DNA of 64,000 bases from Paenibacillus sp. NFR01 (lineage in GTDB: Bacteria; Bacillota; Bacilli; Paenibacillales; Paenibacillaceae). The notes beneath the pieces were generated by a model. It made no database searches, had not been told where the DNA came from, and saw only the letters and a program-made list of their open reading frames with translations. The stretch covers positions 1 through 64,000 of the forward strand of contig NZ_FOIK01000003.1 in NCBI RefSeq assembly GCF_900111565.1, read 5' to 3'. Shown piece after piece: positions 1-11,865 of this stretch (positions are counted from its first letter, which is position 1; each line of letters starts with the position of its first letter). The translations under genes and the position numbers were made by a program.

Positions 1-212
1 CTCCGTCTTTCATCCTCTCTTCAGGCGAAAAGAGGAATTATCCGGTATTAGCTACCGTTTCCGGTAGTTATCCCAGTTCATGGGGCAGGTTGCCTACGTG
101 TTACTCACCCGTCCGCCGCTAAGCTTATCCCGAAGGATAAACTCCGCTCGACTTGCATGTATTAGGCACGCCGCCAGCGTTCGTCCTGAGCCAGGATCAA
201 ACTCTCCATAAA
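1..212 (-). rRNA. rrs: 16S ribosomal RNA, 5' end only (runs off the window)
   Basis: The reverse complement begins near base 212 with the conserved 16S start (GAGTTTGATCCTGGCTCAG) and continues through the invariant stretch that starts GACGAACGCTGGCGGC and the V1-V2 region, as in Paenibacillus. Only about 210 bases of the roughly 1,550-base gene are present. Transcription runs leftward, away from oriC. The leader between the promoters and the gene holds a boxA-like antitermination motif (GATCTTTGAAAACTG on the minus strand, 281-295), usual for Firmicutes rrn operons. Confidence 0.97.
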
Positions 213-341
213 AGTGTTTGACTTGCTCATTTAAAACATCTGACGAGAATTTGCATTCTCTTTAATACTCACTCGTTGTTCAGTTTTCAAAGATCAAACT
301 TTGTTTCGCCGCTGCAATTTCTCATCAGCAGCAACTCTTAT

Positions 342-370
342 ACTATATCATATCCAGCCGTTCGATGCAA
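342..370 (-). promoter_or_regulatory. rrn promoter P2 (proximal)
   Basis: On the minus strand TTGCAT (370-365) and TATAGT (347-342) are separated by exactly 17 bases. An A-rich tract precedes the -35, as in an UP element. It lies about 130 bases before the 16S start and shares its -35 and upstream A-tract with the distal promoter. Confidence 0.7.
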
Positions 371-426
371 GCTCTTTTTTTAACTTCATTCGAGCGTTTC
401 ATCTGATATTTCTTGGCCGGAATAAT

Positions 427-455
427 AATATACCATGTACAGAAGATGAATGCAA
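427..455 (-). promoter_or_regulatory. rrn promoter P1 (distal)
   Basis: On the minus strand TTGCAT (455-450) and TATATT (432-427) are separated by 17 bases, preceded by the same AAAAAAAG-type tract and GCTTGCAT core as P2. Tandem sigma-A promoters are typical of Firmicutes rRNA operons. Confidence 0.7.
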
Positions 456-476
456 GCTTTTTTTAAAACATTCCCT

Positions 477-1577
477 TTATGCAATAATCTCCTGAATATA
501 CAACTCCCGTTCCAACATCAAATTCACGATTTTTCCCTCGATCTGAACCATTGGTCTTGTAGGGTTACTGCGGTCTGTGAAGATAATCTCTCCATGCCGG
601 CCGTCGCTGAGCCGCACTTTTGTGCCATTATACAGTTCGGTGGCTTTTTGAATAAAGATTTGTACAATGGCCGGGTCGAGTTTGCCGAAGCTTTCTTTGA
701 GTATTTGCTCTAATACCAGATAAGGCGACTGCGCTTTACGGTAGGACTTTTCCAGCGTCATGGCATGAAAGATGTCGGCAACCGCGACGATTTTGGCATA
801 GGCATGAATTTGCGTGCCATCGAGATGCAGCGGATAACCAGTGCCGTCCACCTTCTCATGATGCTGCAAAGCTGTTAAGCGAACACCTTCGTTGATCGCC
901 GTTACCGTACGGAGAATCTGATAGCCAAGCGTTGTATGCTTACGCACTTCTTCCGCTTCCGAATGTGTTAATGTCATTGGCTTATGTAAGAGGAAGTTAT
1001 CAACTTTCGTGTTGCCGATATCGTGAAGCAGACCGGCAAACGCCACCTGCATCCAATCCTTTTGCGGATAGGCGCACCACTGGGCCAGTTTGTACGACGT
1101 CAGGGAAGATAATACCGCATTGTGGTAGTTGTAATCCTCTTCACGCAATGCCCGTGGAACAAATTTAAGCACATGGTAATCTTTAAGATGAGCAATCAGC
1201 GCCTCGAGTTGGCCGCGCAGCTCAAGCATCGGCAACGGGGCCGCGCCGGCAGAGCGGTAGCATTGCTTAATCAGAGACAGCATCTTGTCATATTCATCAT
1301 GTAGCGGAGAATTACTCTTGGAGAGCAGCGCTTCATTGACGACCGCGCCTGCTTTGACCGTATTCGTTTTTGCAGCTTTTGGACCCTCACCCGGCTTAGG
1401 CTCAGCGGCCTGAACCCCTTCAATCTCCACCTGTTGGATTAAAAAGGCCTGCAAAATCTCAAGATCGCGCGGCAATATGACTTTTCCTTTGGTAAAGAGC
1501 GTTCCTCCCAGTGGAGTAACAACATCTTTGATGATTTTCGAACCCGGTTTGATCTCTGATACCGCAACGTACGGCAT
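477..1577 (-). CDS. HD-GYP domain protein, probable cyclic-di-GMP phosphodiesterase
   Basis: A 366-residue cytoplasmic protein. The C-terminal half is an HD-GYP phosphohydrolase domain with LLHDIGN around residue 185 and HHEKVDGTGYP around residue 239. The family hydrolyses cyclic di-GMP to GMP. No membrane segment is visible, and the N-terminal 130 residues match no domain I recognise. The usual HDxGK lysine is replaced (HDIGNTK), so activity is likely but not certain. The start at 1577 was chosen because AGAGGGG lies 8 bases before it; an upstream in-frame ATG at 1652 has no ribosome site. A TATAAT sequence (minus strand, 1635-1630) about 50 bases upstream may be its own promoter. It lies between gyrA and the rRNA operon. 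Confidence 0.85.
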   Translation of the reverse strand: MPYVAVSEIKPGSKIIKDVVTPLGGTLFTKGKVILPRDLEILQAFLIQQVEIEGVQAAEPKPGEGPKAAKTNTVKAGAVVNEALLSKSNSPLHDEYDKMLSLIKQCYRSAGAAPLPMLELRGQLEALIAHLKDYHVLKFVPRALREEDYNYHNAVLSSLTSYKLAQWCAYPQKDWMQVAFAGLLHDIGNTKVDNFLLHKPMTLTHSEAEEVRKHTTLGYQILRTVTAINEGVRLTALQHHEKVDGTGYPLHLDGTQIHAYAKIVAVADIFHAMTLEKSYRKAQSPYLVLEQILKESFGKLDPAIVQIFIQKATELYNGTKVRLSDGRHGEIIFTDRSNPTRPMVQIEGKIVNLMLERELYIQEIIA

Positions 1578-1667
1578 ATGCTCAGCCCCTCTATCCCAAA
1601 ACTTCACGTGGTTAAAATTTGTCCATTTTATTATAGTATGGATACTTATCATCGGCTAGATAGACAG

Positions 1668-1696
1668 AAAAAAAAGAGCACGGTTCCCCGTGCCCT
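1668..1696 (-). terminator. Rho-independent terminator of gyrA
   Basis: The minus strand reads GGGCACGG, loop GGAA, CCGTGCTC, then eight T. The stem starts about 10 bases after the gyrA stop. Confidence 0.85.
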
Positions 1697-1706
1697 TTAC
1701 GTCGTA

Positions 1707-4220
1707 TTATTCGTTTTGGTCTTCGGATGTGTCTTGGAATGTTTCTTCTGATGCGCCTTCATCGGACGATTCCAAATCGGCTTCATGATCAGATTCTTCT
1801 TCCTTGTCGGCCCGGCACAATGTAGCTACGGCGTCATCCTCACGGATATTGATCAGCTTCACGCCTTGGGCATACCGGCCCATCGTCGAAATTCCATCCA
1901 TGCTCATCCGGATCAGCGTACCGCTGGTTGTAATAATCATCAGGTCCTCATCGGTTTTAACGACCTTCAGACCGACGACAAGACCGTTCTTCTCGGTCAG
2001 GTTGATCATCTTGATCCCCTTGCCGCCGCGTGTCTGGAAGCGGAAATCGCTTGCTGGCGTCCGTTTGCCATAGCCGTTGGCCGTGACAATCAGCACTTCA
2101 AGTTCCTTATCGACGCAGTCCATACCGATGACATGGTCATTCTCATCCAAGGTGATGCCTTTGACCCCTGTGGCACTGCGGCCCATAGAGCGCACATCGT
2201 TTTCAGAGAAGGTAATGGACATGCCGTTGGCGGTACCGATAATCAGATTTTGCGCGCCATCGGTCAACTTGACTTCGATCAGGGAGTCTTCTTCACGAAG
2301 GTTAATCGCGATCAGGCCGCCTTTGCGGATGTTGTTATAGTCCTCAAGCGGCGTCTTCTTCACAATGCCTTCGCGTGTAGCAAAGAACAGATATTTATCG
2401 CTGTCGCTTTCCTCAACCTGAATGACCGCGCTGATCTTCTCTCCTTGTTCGATTTGAATCAGGTTAATGATCGGAGTTCCCCGCGCAGTCCGGCCAAGCT
2501 CCGGAATCTCGTAGGCCTTGATCCGGTAGACTTTACCCTTGTCGGTGAAGAACATCAGGTAATTATGCGAGTTGCTCACAAAGAGATGCTCGACAAAATC
2601 CTCGTCTTTGGTATCCATGCCGATAACCCCGCGCCCGCCCCGCTTCTGGCTGCGATATGTGTTTACTGGCAGCCGCTTGATATAGCCGGTATGGGTAACC
2701 GTAATGACAACCTCTTCGCGCGGGATCAAATCCTCATCCAGAATGCTTTCTTCGCCGATCGTAATCTCCGTCCGGCGTTCGTCGGAATAACGGTCGCGGA
2801 TATCCTGCAGCTCATTGCCGATAATCTCCAGCACGAGATGCTCATTAGCCAAAATCTCACGATATTCGGCAATCTTGGCGATCAGCTCGTTATATTCGTT
2901 TTCGATTTTTTCCCGTTCCAGACCGGTCAGGCGTTGCATCCGCATGTCCAGAATCGCCTGGGCTTGCTCCACGCTAAGGCTGAAGGTCTCCATCAATCCG
3001 TCGCGGGCAATCTCCGTTGTACGGGATGCGCGAATCAAGGCGATGACCTCATCCAGATGGTCGAGTGCTACCCGCAAGCCTTCGAGAATATGCGCACGGG
3101 CTTCCGCTTTCTTCAGATCGAAAATCGTCCGGCGACGGATGACTTCGATCTGATGCTGCAGATAATGGTGCAGGACATCGCGAAGATTCAGGATCTTCGG
3201 CTCATTGCCGACGATCGCCAGCATGTTGATGCCGAAGGTCGACTGCATGGCCGTATGTTTATACAAATTGTTCAGAACGACATTCGGGTTAACGTCGCGC
3301 CGCATTTCCACAACGATACGCATCCCGTTGCGGTCCGATTCATCTCTGAGGTCGGTAATGCCTTCAATCCGTTTTTCACGGACCAGCTCGGCGATTTTCT
3401 CCACCAGTCTCGCCTTATTCACCTGATAAGGCAGCTCGTGGACGATGATCCGCGCCTTACCGTTGTTGTCTTCAATCGTCGCTTTCGCGCGCATCGTCAC
3501 CGAGCCGCGGCCGGTACGATAAGCCTGGCGGATCCCTTCACGGCCAAGAATATAGCCGGCAGTCGGGAAATCCGGACCTTTGATATATTCCATGAGCTCC
3601 ATAGGCGTGATATCGGGATTCTTGATCATCGCCTGCACGCCGTCGATGACTTCGCCGAGGTTATGCGGCGGAATGTTCGTAGCCATCCCTACGGCAATGC
3701 CGGAGACTCCGTTTACAAGCAGATTCGGATAACGGGAAGGCAGGACAACCGGTTCATTTTCTTCGCCGTCATAGTTGGGTGCAAAATCAACCGTCTCCTT
3801 GTTCAGATCGCGCAGCATTTCACCAGCGATTTTGGAGAGACGGGCTTCGGTATACCGCATAGCCGCCGCCATGTCACCGTCGATCGAGCCGAAGTTGCCG
3901 TGGCCGTCGACCAGCATATAACGCATGGAGAAATCCTGGGCCATCCGGACCATCGTTTCATAGACCGCGGAATCGCCGTGCGGGTGGTATTTACCGATGA
4001 CTTCGCCCACGATTCTCGCTGACTTCTTATGAGGTTTATCCGCAGACATCCCAAGTTCCGACATCGCAAACAAAATGCGTCGGTGAACAGGCTTCAGTCC
4101 GTCCCGCACATCCGGCAAAGCCCGGCTAACGATGATGCTCATCGCGTAATCCATAAAGGAATCGCGCATCTCCACACCAATGTCCCGATCTCTGATTTGC
4201 GGGTTATTTTGTTCAGCCAT
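1707..4220 (-). CDS. gyrA: DNA gyrase subunit A
   Basis: The 837-residue breakage-and-reunion subunit of gyrase, which introduces negative supercoils as an A2B2 complex with GyrB. The catalytic tyrosine is Y123 in [10 protein letters not shown]. The quinolone-resistance region reads GDSAVYETM with S84 and E88, the susceptible-type residues. The C-terminal beta-pinwheel carries a GyrA box, QKRGGRG (QRRGGRG is canonical), and the acidic tail is typical. Start ATG 4220 follows GGAGG by 10 bases. Unlike the adjacent gyrB-gyrA pair of Bacillus subtilis, it is separated from gyrB by a plus-strand gene and has its own promoter and terminator. Confidence 0.98.
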   Translation of the reverse strand: MAEQNNPQIRDRDIGVEMRDSFMDYAMSIIVSRALPDVRDGLKPVHRRILFAMSELGMSADKPHKKSARIVGEVIGKYHPHGDSAVYETMVRMAQDFSMRYMLVDGHGNFGSIDGDMAAAMRYTEARLSKIAGEMLRDLNKETVDFAPNYDGEENEPVVLPSRYPNLLVNGVSGIAVGMATNIPPHNLGEVIDGVQAMIKNPDITPMELMEYIKGPDFPTAGYILGREGIRQAYRTGRGSVTMRAKATIEDNNGKARIIVHELPYQVNKARLVEKIAELVREKRIEGITDLRDESDRNGMRIVVEMRRDVNPNVVLNNLYKHTAMQSTFGINMLAIVGNEPKILNLRDVLHHYLQHQIEVIRRRTIFDLKKAEARAHILEGLRVALDHLDEVIALIRASRTTEIARDGLMETFSLSVEQAQAILDMRMQRLTGLEREKIENEYNELIAKIAEYREILANEHLVLEIIGNELQDIRDRYSDERRTEITIGEESILDEDLIPREEVVITVTHTGYIKRLPVNTYRSQKRGGRGVIGMDTKDEDFVEHLFVSNSHNYLMFFTDKGKVYRIKAYEIPELGRTARGTPIINLIQIEQGEKISAVIQVEESDSDKYLFFATREGIVKKTPLEDYNNIRKGGLIAINLREEDSLIEVKLTDGAQNLIIGTANGMSITFSENDVRSMGRSATGVKGITLDENDHVIGMDCVDKELEVLIVTANGYGKRTPASDFRFQTRGGKGIKMINLTEKNGLVVGLKVVKTDEDLMIITTSGTLIRMSMDGISTMGRYAQGVKLINIREDDAVATLCRADKEEESDHEADLESSDEGASEETFQDTSEDQNE

Positions 4221-4261
4221 GTGTTGCTGGACCTCCTTCAGTTAAAAAACCGCTACCCCTA

Positions 4262-4290
4262 ATTATATTACTTTCACAAAAACTGCACAA
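4262..4290 (-). promoter_or_regulatory. gyrA promoter
   Basis: On the minus strand TTGTGC (4290-4285) and TATAAT (4267-4262) are 17 bases apart, about 40 bases before the gyrA start. A second TATAAT with a TG extension lies near 4448-4457 on the same strand and could give a longer leader. Confidence 0.7.
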
Positions 4291-4506
4291 TTAAACGCCT
4301 GATGGCTTATCCGTCTTCAAAGAACTCTTTTTTTAGAGCAAGCAGGGGTATTCGCCCTTTCCGCCACTATCACACCTACATAGACTGTAGAAAAAGAGCT
4401 GCGGCGATTGTCCATCATTCGTCAATTAAGGGGCTCTCGCATCCTTATATTATAACATTGTTTACTAAGCTTGTCCTGATATTTCAGCCTGCATAGGAGG
4501 AAGATG

Positions 4507-5421
4507 ATGAGTATACAACGGGTTTCAAGCAAATGGGCTAAAACAAAAGTCATCCTGCAAAATCCCCGGCTCTCTCCCTATATTCCTGAAACACGAGTAT
4601 ACACCAGCTCGGGTTTATCCACGTTGCTCGGACTATACGAAACCGTTTATATAAAGCCTGACCGCGGCACGTACGGTGTCGGCGTGATGCGTGCGGAACG
4701 GCATGTGCTGATGCCGCAAGTCAGCAGTCTGGATCCAGAGCCTGAGGATGCAGAGCTCCCTCCCGAAACGGATGAGCAGCTGCAGCCGGCCGTAGCTGTA
4801 ACCGAGGAACCCCAGACGCTGTACATTCTCCGCCATGGCAAAGAGTCGCACTCTTTTATGACAGTCGAAGCCCTGAATAATGCCATCGCCCAGCGGATTC
4901 AGAAACGAAAGTATCTAATTCAGCAAGGCATTCAGCTTCTCTGCCATGAGCGGCTGCCGTTTGATTTGCGGATCCTGACACAAAAAAATCCCCATGGTGG
5001 CTGGGAAACGACCGGTATGGTGGGCAGAGTAGCGGCTCCGCAGAAAATCGTAACCAACTATCATAACGGGGGCAAAGTAGAATGGGTCAGCAAGCTCCTG
5101 AAAGATCATATGAGTCCCATCGAGGCAGCCGCAACGATCAAAAAACTAAAATTGCTCGGACAGCGGATCGGGCAGCAACTGGAGAGCGCTTATCCGTCGA
5201 TCAAGGAAATCGGCCTGGACGTTGCCATCGATGAGCATCATGACTTGTGGCTGCTGGAGGTCAATACGCTTCCCGCTATCTTTATTTTCAAACAGTATCC
5301 CGATAAAACCGTTTATGAAAAAATCCACCGCTACGCATCGGCATACGGCCGACTCAAAAAGAATAAACCGGCGGCTACCTCTAGACGAAAATCACCCGCC
5401 AGACGTTCCAGCCGGAGATGA
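4507..5421 (+). CDS. YheC/YheD-family ATP-grasp protein, probably spore-associated
   Basis: A 304-residue protein of the YheC/D ATP-grasp family, which occurs in endospore formers; some members are spore-coat associated. Visible features are the ATP-grasp lysine segment YIKPDRGTYGVGV (around residue 48), the middle strand FDLRILTQKN, and the metal-binding end IGLDVAIDEHHDLWLLEVNTLPA. The tail is rich in Lys, Arg and Ser. The substrate is unknown. ATG 4507 was preferred to ATG 4504 because AGGAGG (4495-4500) is then 6 bases away. It is transcribed against the neighbouring gyrA and gyrB, and against fork direction. Confidence 0.8.
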   Translation: MSIQRVSSKWAKTKVILQNPRLSPYIPETRVYTSSGLSTLLGLYETVYIKPDRGTYGVGVMRAERHVLMPQVSSLDPEPEDAELPPETDEQLQPAVAVTEEPQTLYILRHGKESHSFMTVEALNNAIAQRIQKRKYLIQQGIQLLCHERLPFDLRILTQKNPHGGWETTGMVGRVAAPQKIVTNYHNGGKVEWVSKLLKDHMSPIEAAATIKKLKLLGQRIGQQLESAYPSIKEIGLDVAIDEHHDLWLLEVNTLPAIFIFKQYPDKTVYEKIHRYASAYGRLKKNKPAATSRRKSPARRSSRR

Positions 5422-5422
5422 C

Positions 5423-5468
5423 AAAAAAAGAACCTCCGCCTGTTCATACGAACAAGGAAGGTTCTTTA
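5423..5468 (-). terminator. Terminator of gyrB, possibly bidirectional
   Basis: An AAAGAACCT...AGGTTCTTT stem with an inner CTTGTTC/GAACAAG-type pairing lies between the convergent YheC/D gene and gyrB. The A-run on the plus-strand left side supplies the U-tract for gyrB; the plus-strand side has only TTT. Confidence 0.75.
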
Positions 5469-5482
5469 GGTTTGTGCCGCTG

Positions 5483-7659
<2,177 letters not shown>

Positions 7660-7675
7660 CGTCTTCCTCCGCTCT

Positions 7676-8794
7676 TTAGAACTCCACGCTTCCGTCATGG
7701 ACATGATACAGGCATGCGCCCTTCAGCTTTCCGGTGTTCAGCCCTTCGACGCCCGTAGCGGTAATAAAGGTCTGAACCTTGCTTTGAAAGGTTTCGATCA
7801 GCTGGGTTTGGCGGTACGGGTCAAGCTCGGATAATACATCATCCAAAAGCAGCACCGGATATTCACCGATCTCTTCGTGAATCAGCTCGATTTCCGCCAG
7901 TTTAAGCGACAGCGCCGCCGTGCGCTGCTGCCCTTGCGAACCGTATACCTGAGCTTCCCTGCCATTGATAAAAAAGGACAGGTCATCCCGGTGGGGGCCC
8001 GTCAGCGTCATGCCGCGCCTGATTTCCTGATCTCTTGTTTGTGATAACTTTAACATAAAATTGTCCAATAAGACAGCTTCATCTTCCTCTTCGCGTTCGC
8101 CAAACGACGGAACATAGGCTAATTTCAGCTCTTCCCCGCCGCTAGTAATCCCTCTATGAATGCTTTCGGCCCACACTTGCAGCTTCTTTATGAATTGTTT
8201 CCTCTTTTTGATAATTTTAACACCGTGCTCGGCCAATTGGGTATCCCAGATCTCCAGAAGTTCTCTTGCGGAACCTTCTTTCCCCCATAATTGCTTTAAC
8301 AGATTTCCTCTCTGTACCAGCACTTTCTGGTATTGGGACAAATGAAACAGATAGCCGGGCTGTACCTGGCCGATCTCCATATCGAGAAAACGGCGCCGTA
8401 CCCCCGGCGTGCCTTTCACAATTTCCAGATCCTCAGGCGCGAACATCACCACATTTAGCGATCCGACGAATTCACTCAGCCGGCGCTGCTCCAGCCCGTT
8501 GATTTTGGCTTTTTTACCTTGCGGCGAAAGCATCAGCTCCAGCTTCAATTCGCCGTATTTGCGTTCCACCTCGGCAATAATATGGGCGGAACCAGAGGGA
8601 GCATCGAAAGCGATCAACTCCCGGTCTTTGGTTGTACGGTGACTCTTCGTCATGGCCAGCACGAACAGTGCCTCCATGAGATTGGTTTTGCCCTGGGCGT
8701 TTTGCCCGAGAATCAAATTGACATCGCCCAAGCTCTCCAGGCGCAGTATGCCGTAGTTGCGGTAATGCTGCAATCCGATATTTTTGACAAACAC
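7676..8794 (-). CDS. recF: DNA replication and repair protein RecF
   Basis: A 372-residue SMC-like ATPase that loads RecA onto gapped DNA together with RecO and RecR. Walker A is GQNAQGKTN (30-38), the ABC signature region is YGSQGQQRTAALSLKLAE, and Walker B is PVLLLDDVLSELD. The start is GTG at 8794, with GGAGG about 10 bases upstream. Length and position between yaaA and remB are standard. Confidence 0.96.
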   Translation of the reverse strand: MFVKNIGLQHYRNYGILRLESLGDVNLILGQNAQGKTNLMEALFVLAMTKSHRTTKDRELIAFDAPSGSAHIIAEVERKYGELKLELMLSPQGKKAKINGLEQRRLSEFVGSLNVVMFAPEDLEIVKGTPGVRRRFLDMEIGQVQPGYLFHLSQYQKVLVQRGNLLKQLWGKEGSARELLEIWDTQLAEHGVKIIKKRKQFIKKLQVWAESIHRGITSGGEELKLAYVPSFGEREEEDEAVLLDNFMLKLSQTRDQEIRRGMTLTGPHRDDLSFFINGREAQVYGSQGQQRTAALSLKLAEIELIHEEIGEYPVLLLDDVLSELDPYRQTQLIETFQSKVQTFITATGVEGLNTGKLKGACLYHVHDGSVEF

Positions 8795-8824
8795 GTAATG
8801 CGCGCCTCCTCCGGATCGCTCTTC

Positions 8825-9052
8825 CTATTCCCGGCTTCCACCGTCCTCGACGATGAACACTCCGTTGTCCTCGACCTCTATTTTATCACCTGGGTAAAGC
8901 TTCCGGCCACGCCGTTCTTCAAGTTCACCGTTTACGCGTACGGCTCCTTCCTGCAGCAGCGCCTTCGCCATACCGCCTGTGGATACGCAATCGGAGAGCT
9001 TCAAAAACTGGTCCAGCTTAATATATCCACTGTGGATAAGTATTTTTTTCAT
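8825..9052 (-). CDS. yaaA: S4-domain RNA-binding protein YaaA/YlmH-like (recF leader gene)
   Basis: A 75-residue S4 domain: KLDQFLKLSDCVSTGGMAKALLQEGAVRVNGE is the RNA-binding core. This family always sits between dnaN and recF in Bacilli, and a role in ribosome biogenesis has been suggested from genetics. Codons 5-8 overlap a perfect DnaA box (9031-9039), so coding and origin signals share this sequence. Confidence 0.9.
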   Translation of the reverse strand: MKKILIHSGYIKLDQFLKLSDCVSTGGMAKALLQEGAVRVNGELEERRGRKLYPGDKIEVEDNGVFIVEDGGSRE

Positions 9053-9083
9053 CGTTCGTTATTCCTTCCCTCACTTATCCACA
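9031..9083. promoter_or_regulatory. Two inverted DnaA boxes between yaaA and dnaN
   Basis: Perfect boxes are TGTGGATAA at 9031-9039 (TTATCCACA on minus) and TTATCCACA at 9075-9083 (plus). They face each other 35 bases apart, flanking the yaaA start. Confidence 0.7.
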
Positions 9084-9101
9084 GTCGTGCGGACAGTGAT
9101 C

Positions 9102-10244
9102 TTAGTTGGTTGTACGGTACGGCAGAATGACATAAAGCGCGCGGCTGTCGTCCAGTGGACGCAGAATAATCGGACTCATCATTCCGGTAAAAGCAATGGT
9201 CAACTGCTCGCTGTCCACGACCTTCAGCACGTCAAGCATATATTTGGAGTTGAAGGAGATCCGTAGCGGTTCGCCTTTGAAATCGGCAACTTCGAGCTCC
9301 TCCCGTACCTTTCCGAGTTCCGACGAGCTGGAGGAGATTTCGATATCTCCGTTATCGAGCGTCTGCATGCGCACAATATTCGTTTTTTCCTCACGGGACA
9401 GCAAATAAGCGCGATCGATGGAATCGGTCAGTTTTTTTGTGTCCAAAGTGAGTTCTGTTTTGAAGGCTGTCGGAATAATTCTAGAAGTATCCGGATACAC
9501 GCCGTCCAGAATTCGCGTGTAGAACAGCACTTTGTCGATTTTGAACAGCACCTGGTTGTCGGCGACGACGATGTCCACGAGCATATTCTGATCCGGAATG
9601 ATTTTGCTGAGCTCGTTCAGCGTTTTACCGGCAATGACGATGTTTCCGAATTGAACATTGTCCGTTCCTTCAAGACTTGCCGAGCGGGTGGCCAGGCGGT
9701 GGCGGTCCGTCGCGGTGAATTTGAACTCGTTATTGCTTAGGTTCCAGAGAATGCCGGTCAGAATCGGCGTTGTTTCCTGGGTGGAAATCGAAAAAGCCGT
9801 TTGCTTGATCATATTCTTCAGCAGATCGCCAGGAAGGGAGATCATATCGTTCTCTTCGATGCTCGGCAGCACCGGGAATTCCTCCGGATCTAGGCCGACG
9901 ATTTGAATTTCTGTCGATCCCGAGGAGATAAAGGTTTGAAACCCTTCCTTCACTTCCATCTGGATTTCTTTGGACGGCAGCTTTTTGATGATTTCAACGA
10001 AAAATTTGGCAGGCAAAACAACGCTTCCCGGTTGTTCGACCTTCACAATGGTGTGATTGTCATCTTCCGCTGGAATAAAGGATTGGATAGAGATGTCGGT
10101 ATCGCTTGCGGTAAGCGTTACGCCATTGTAATTTACTTCAAACTTGATGCCGGTCAGAATCGGTATGGTTGTACGGCTGGAGATGGCTTTCGATACGTGG
10201 CCAATGGATTCGTTAAGCTCATTTTTGAGAATGGTGATTTTCAT
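9102..10244 (-). CDS. dnaN: DNA polymerase III sliding clamp (beta subunit)
   Basis: The 380-residue processivity clamp. It starts MKITILKNELNESIGHVSKAIS and ends with MMSPIILRPLDDSRALYVILPYR, the conserved clamp C-terminus that forms the binding pocket for polymerase and other clamp partners. Three repeated clamp domains account for the length. ATG 10244 follows AGGAGTGA. It lies second in the dnaA operon, separated from dnaA by a 193-base gap containing origin elements. Confidence 0.98.
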   Translation of the reverse strand: MKITILKNELNESIGHVSKAISSRTTIPILTGIKFEVNYNGVTLTASDTDISIQSFIPAEDDNHTIVKVEQPGSVVLPAKFFVEIIKKLPSKEIQMEVKEGFQTFISSGSTEIQIVGLDPEEFPVLPSIEENDMISLPGDLLKNMIKQTAFSISTQETTPILTGILWNLSNNEFKFTATDRHRLATRSASLEGTDNVQFGNIVIAGKTLNELSKIIPDQNMLVDIVVADNQVLFKIDKVLFYTRILDGVYPDTSRIIPTAFKTELTLDTKKLTDSIDRAYLLSREEKTNIVRMQTLDNGDIEISSSSSELGKVREELEVADFKGEPLRISFNSKYMLDVLKVVDSEQLTIAFTGMMSPIILRPLDDSRALYVILPYRTTN

Positions 10245-10302
10245 AGTTTCACTCCTAGCGAGAATTTGGAGAATGGTCTGCGGAAGCTGCTGTGCAGCGC
10301 CG

Positions 10303-10369
10303 CTTTTTATGATGAATTAATTATAGTTATTAATAGTATTAGTAGTAGGCGGGACGATTATGTGGATAA
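10303..10369. other. oriC unwinding element: DnaA box, GC-rich spacer and DnaA-trio repeats
   Basis: Read on the minus strand, a perfect DnaA box TTATCCACA (10369-10361) is followed by GC-rich CGTCCCGC, then TACTACTAATACTATTAATAA (about 10348-10328) and an AT-rich tract. This reproduces the DnaA-box, GC-spacer and DnaA-trio order of the Bacillus subtilis basal unwinding system, also located between dnaA and dnaN. Two partial TATACACA boxes lie nearby (about 10405-10425). Confidence 0.75.
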
Positions 10370-10437
10370 CCTGGACAAGCGCATAAAATTAAGCCTACCC
10401 ACATGTGTATAGATTGTGTATAGGCTCTTTGTTCCTC

Positions 10438-11784
10438 TTAGGAAGGATTTTTAATTTTCTCTGCGATGTTGTTTACCACTTTATAAAGCTCCTGATCCTC
10501 TTTCATCGACTGCGTTATCTTCTCGTGGGCGTGGATGACGGTGGTATGGTCGCGCCCGCCGAATGCCTCCCCGATCTTAGGCAGCGAATAATCGGTCAGC
10601 TCCCTGGATAGGTACATGGCGATCTGCCGCGGAAAAGCTACGGCTTTGGTGCGTTTGCGCGCCTTGAAATCCTCCATCCGCAGGTTGTAATATTCGCCGA
10701 CCTTCTGCTGAATGTCTCCGATCGTAATCATCTTCGGCCGGCTGGACGGGATAATGTCCTTCAGCGCTTCGGCAGCCAAATGGGTCGTGACATCCTGGTT
10801 CGTCAATGAAGAATAGGCGACGACGCGGATGAGCGCTCCCTCCAGCTCGCGGATGTTCGTATCGATCTGGTTGGCAATATACATCATCGCTTCGTTTGGA
10901 ATATCAAGGTTCTCCGCTTTTGCTTTCTTGCGCAAAATGGCGATCCGCGTCTCCAGATCCGGCGGCTGAATGTCGGTGATCAGGCCCCATTCGAAACGGG
11001 AGCGCAGCCGCTCTTCCAGCGTCGGAATTTCCTTGGGCGGCCGGTCGCTGGAGATAATAATCTGTTTGCGTTCCTCATGCAGCGCATTGAATGTATGGAA
11101 AAACTCCTCCTGCGTCGATTCCTTGCCGGCCAAAAACTGAATATCGTCGATGAGCAGAATGTCGACATTGCGGTATTTGTTGCGGAAGCTTTCGCCGCGG
11201 TTGTCGCGAATAGAGTTAATGAATTCATTCGTAAATTTCTCAGAGGAAATATAAATAACCTTATGATTCGGATTATGTTCCAGCACATAATGCCCGATGG
11301 CATGCATCAGGTGGGTTTTACCGAGTCCAACGCCGCCATACAGAAACAGCGGGTTATAAGCCTTGGCCGGAGCTTCGGCGACAGCTAGCGAAGCGGCATG
11401 GGCAAAACGGTTGCCGGAGCCGATGACGAAAGTATCGAACGTATATTTCGGGTTAAGCAGATGCGTCTGGGCTTCCTCGCGGGATACCGCTGGAGCCGGA
11501 GCGGCCTGCTGAATGACCGGCTCAGCCGGCTTGTTCTCTTCGATGACGAATCTGACGTCGACTTGTTGCCCGGTCACTTCCATGACCGTGGCGCCGACCA
11601 GCTTGGTGTAGCGGCTCTCGAGCCATTCCACGGCAAATGTCGTCGGAGCGGAGATAATCAGCGCATCGGAAGAAAAGGTTAACGCTTTCGTCGCTTTAAA
11701 CCATGTATCGAAGCTGGGTTTGCTTAATTTGGTCTGGATAATCGATAAAATTTGCTGCCATAATTCGGAAGTATGGCTGTCCAC
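10438..11784 (-). CDS. dnaA: Chromosomal replication initiator DnaA
   Basis: The 448-residue AAA+ initiator that binds DnaA boxes and melts oriC. Domain I is residues 1-85, followed by a Pro/Ala-rich linker (86-105). Walker A is GGVGLGKTH (150-158) and Walker B LLIDDIQF (about 210-217). The C-terminal helix-turn-helix signature is [16 protein letters not shown]. The start is GTG 11784, 7-8 bases after AAGGAGTGA. It is flanked on both sides by DnaA boxes, so it probably represses its own transcription. Confidence 0.98.
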   Translation of the reverse strand: MDSHTSELWQQILSIIQTKLSKPSFDTWFKATKALTFSSDALIISAPTTFAVEWLESRYTKLVGATVMEVTGQQVDVRFVIEENKPAEPVIQQAAPAPAVSREEAQTHLLNPKYTFDTFVIGSGNRFAHAASLAVAEAPAKAYNPLFLYGGVGLGKTHLMHAIGHYVLEHNPNHKVIYISSEKFTNEFINSIRDNRGESFRNKYRNVDILLIDDIQFLAGKESTQEEFFHTFNALHEERKQIIISSDRPPKEIPTLEERLRSRFEWGLITDIQPPDLETRIAILRKKAKAENLDIPNEAMMYIANQIDTNIRELEGALIRVVAYSSLTNQDVTTHLAAEALKDIIPSSRPKMITIGDIQQKVGEYYNLRMEDFKARKRTKAVAFPRQIAMYLSRELTDYSLPKIGEAFGGRDHTTVIHAHEKITQSMKEDQELYKVVNNIAEKIKNPS

Positions 11785-11865
11785 AGACTGTCACTCCTTT
11801 AAATCTTCCAAATGTGGCGTCAGCCATGAAGTGGAATGTCGAAGAAAATAGGTTGGTGCAGAAAC

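Noticed and set aside
1785-4022. Plus-strand ORF of 745 codons opposite gyrA
   Set aside because: gyrA is certain on the other strand; the antisense frame is open because of its codon bias, and has no ribosome site or recognisable domain.
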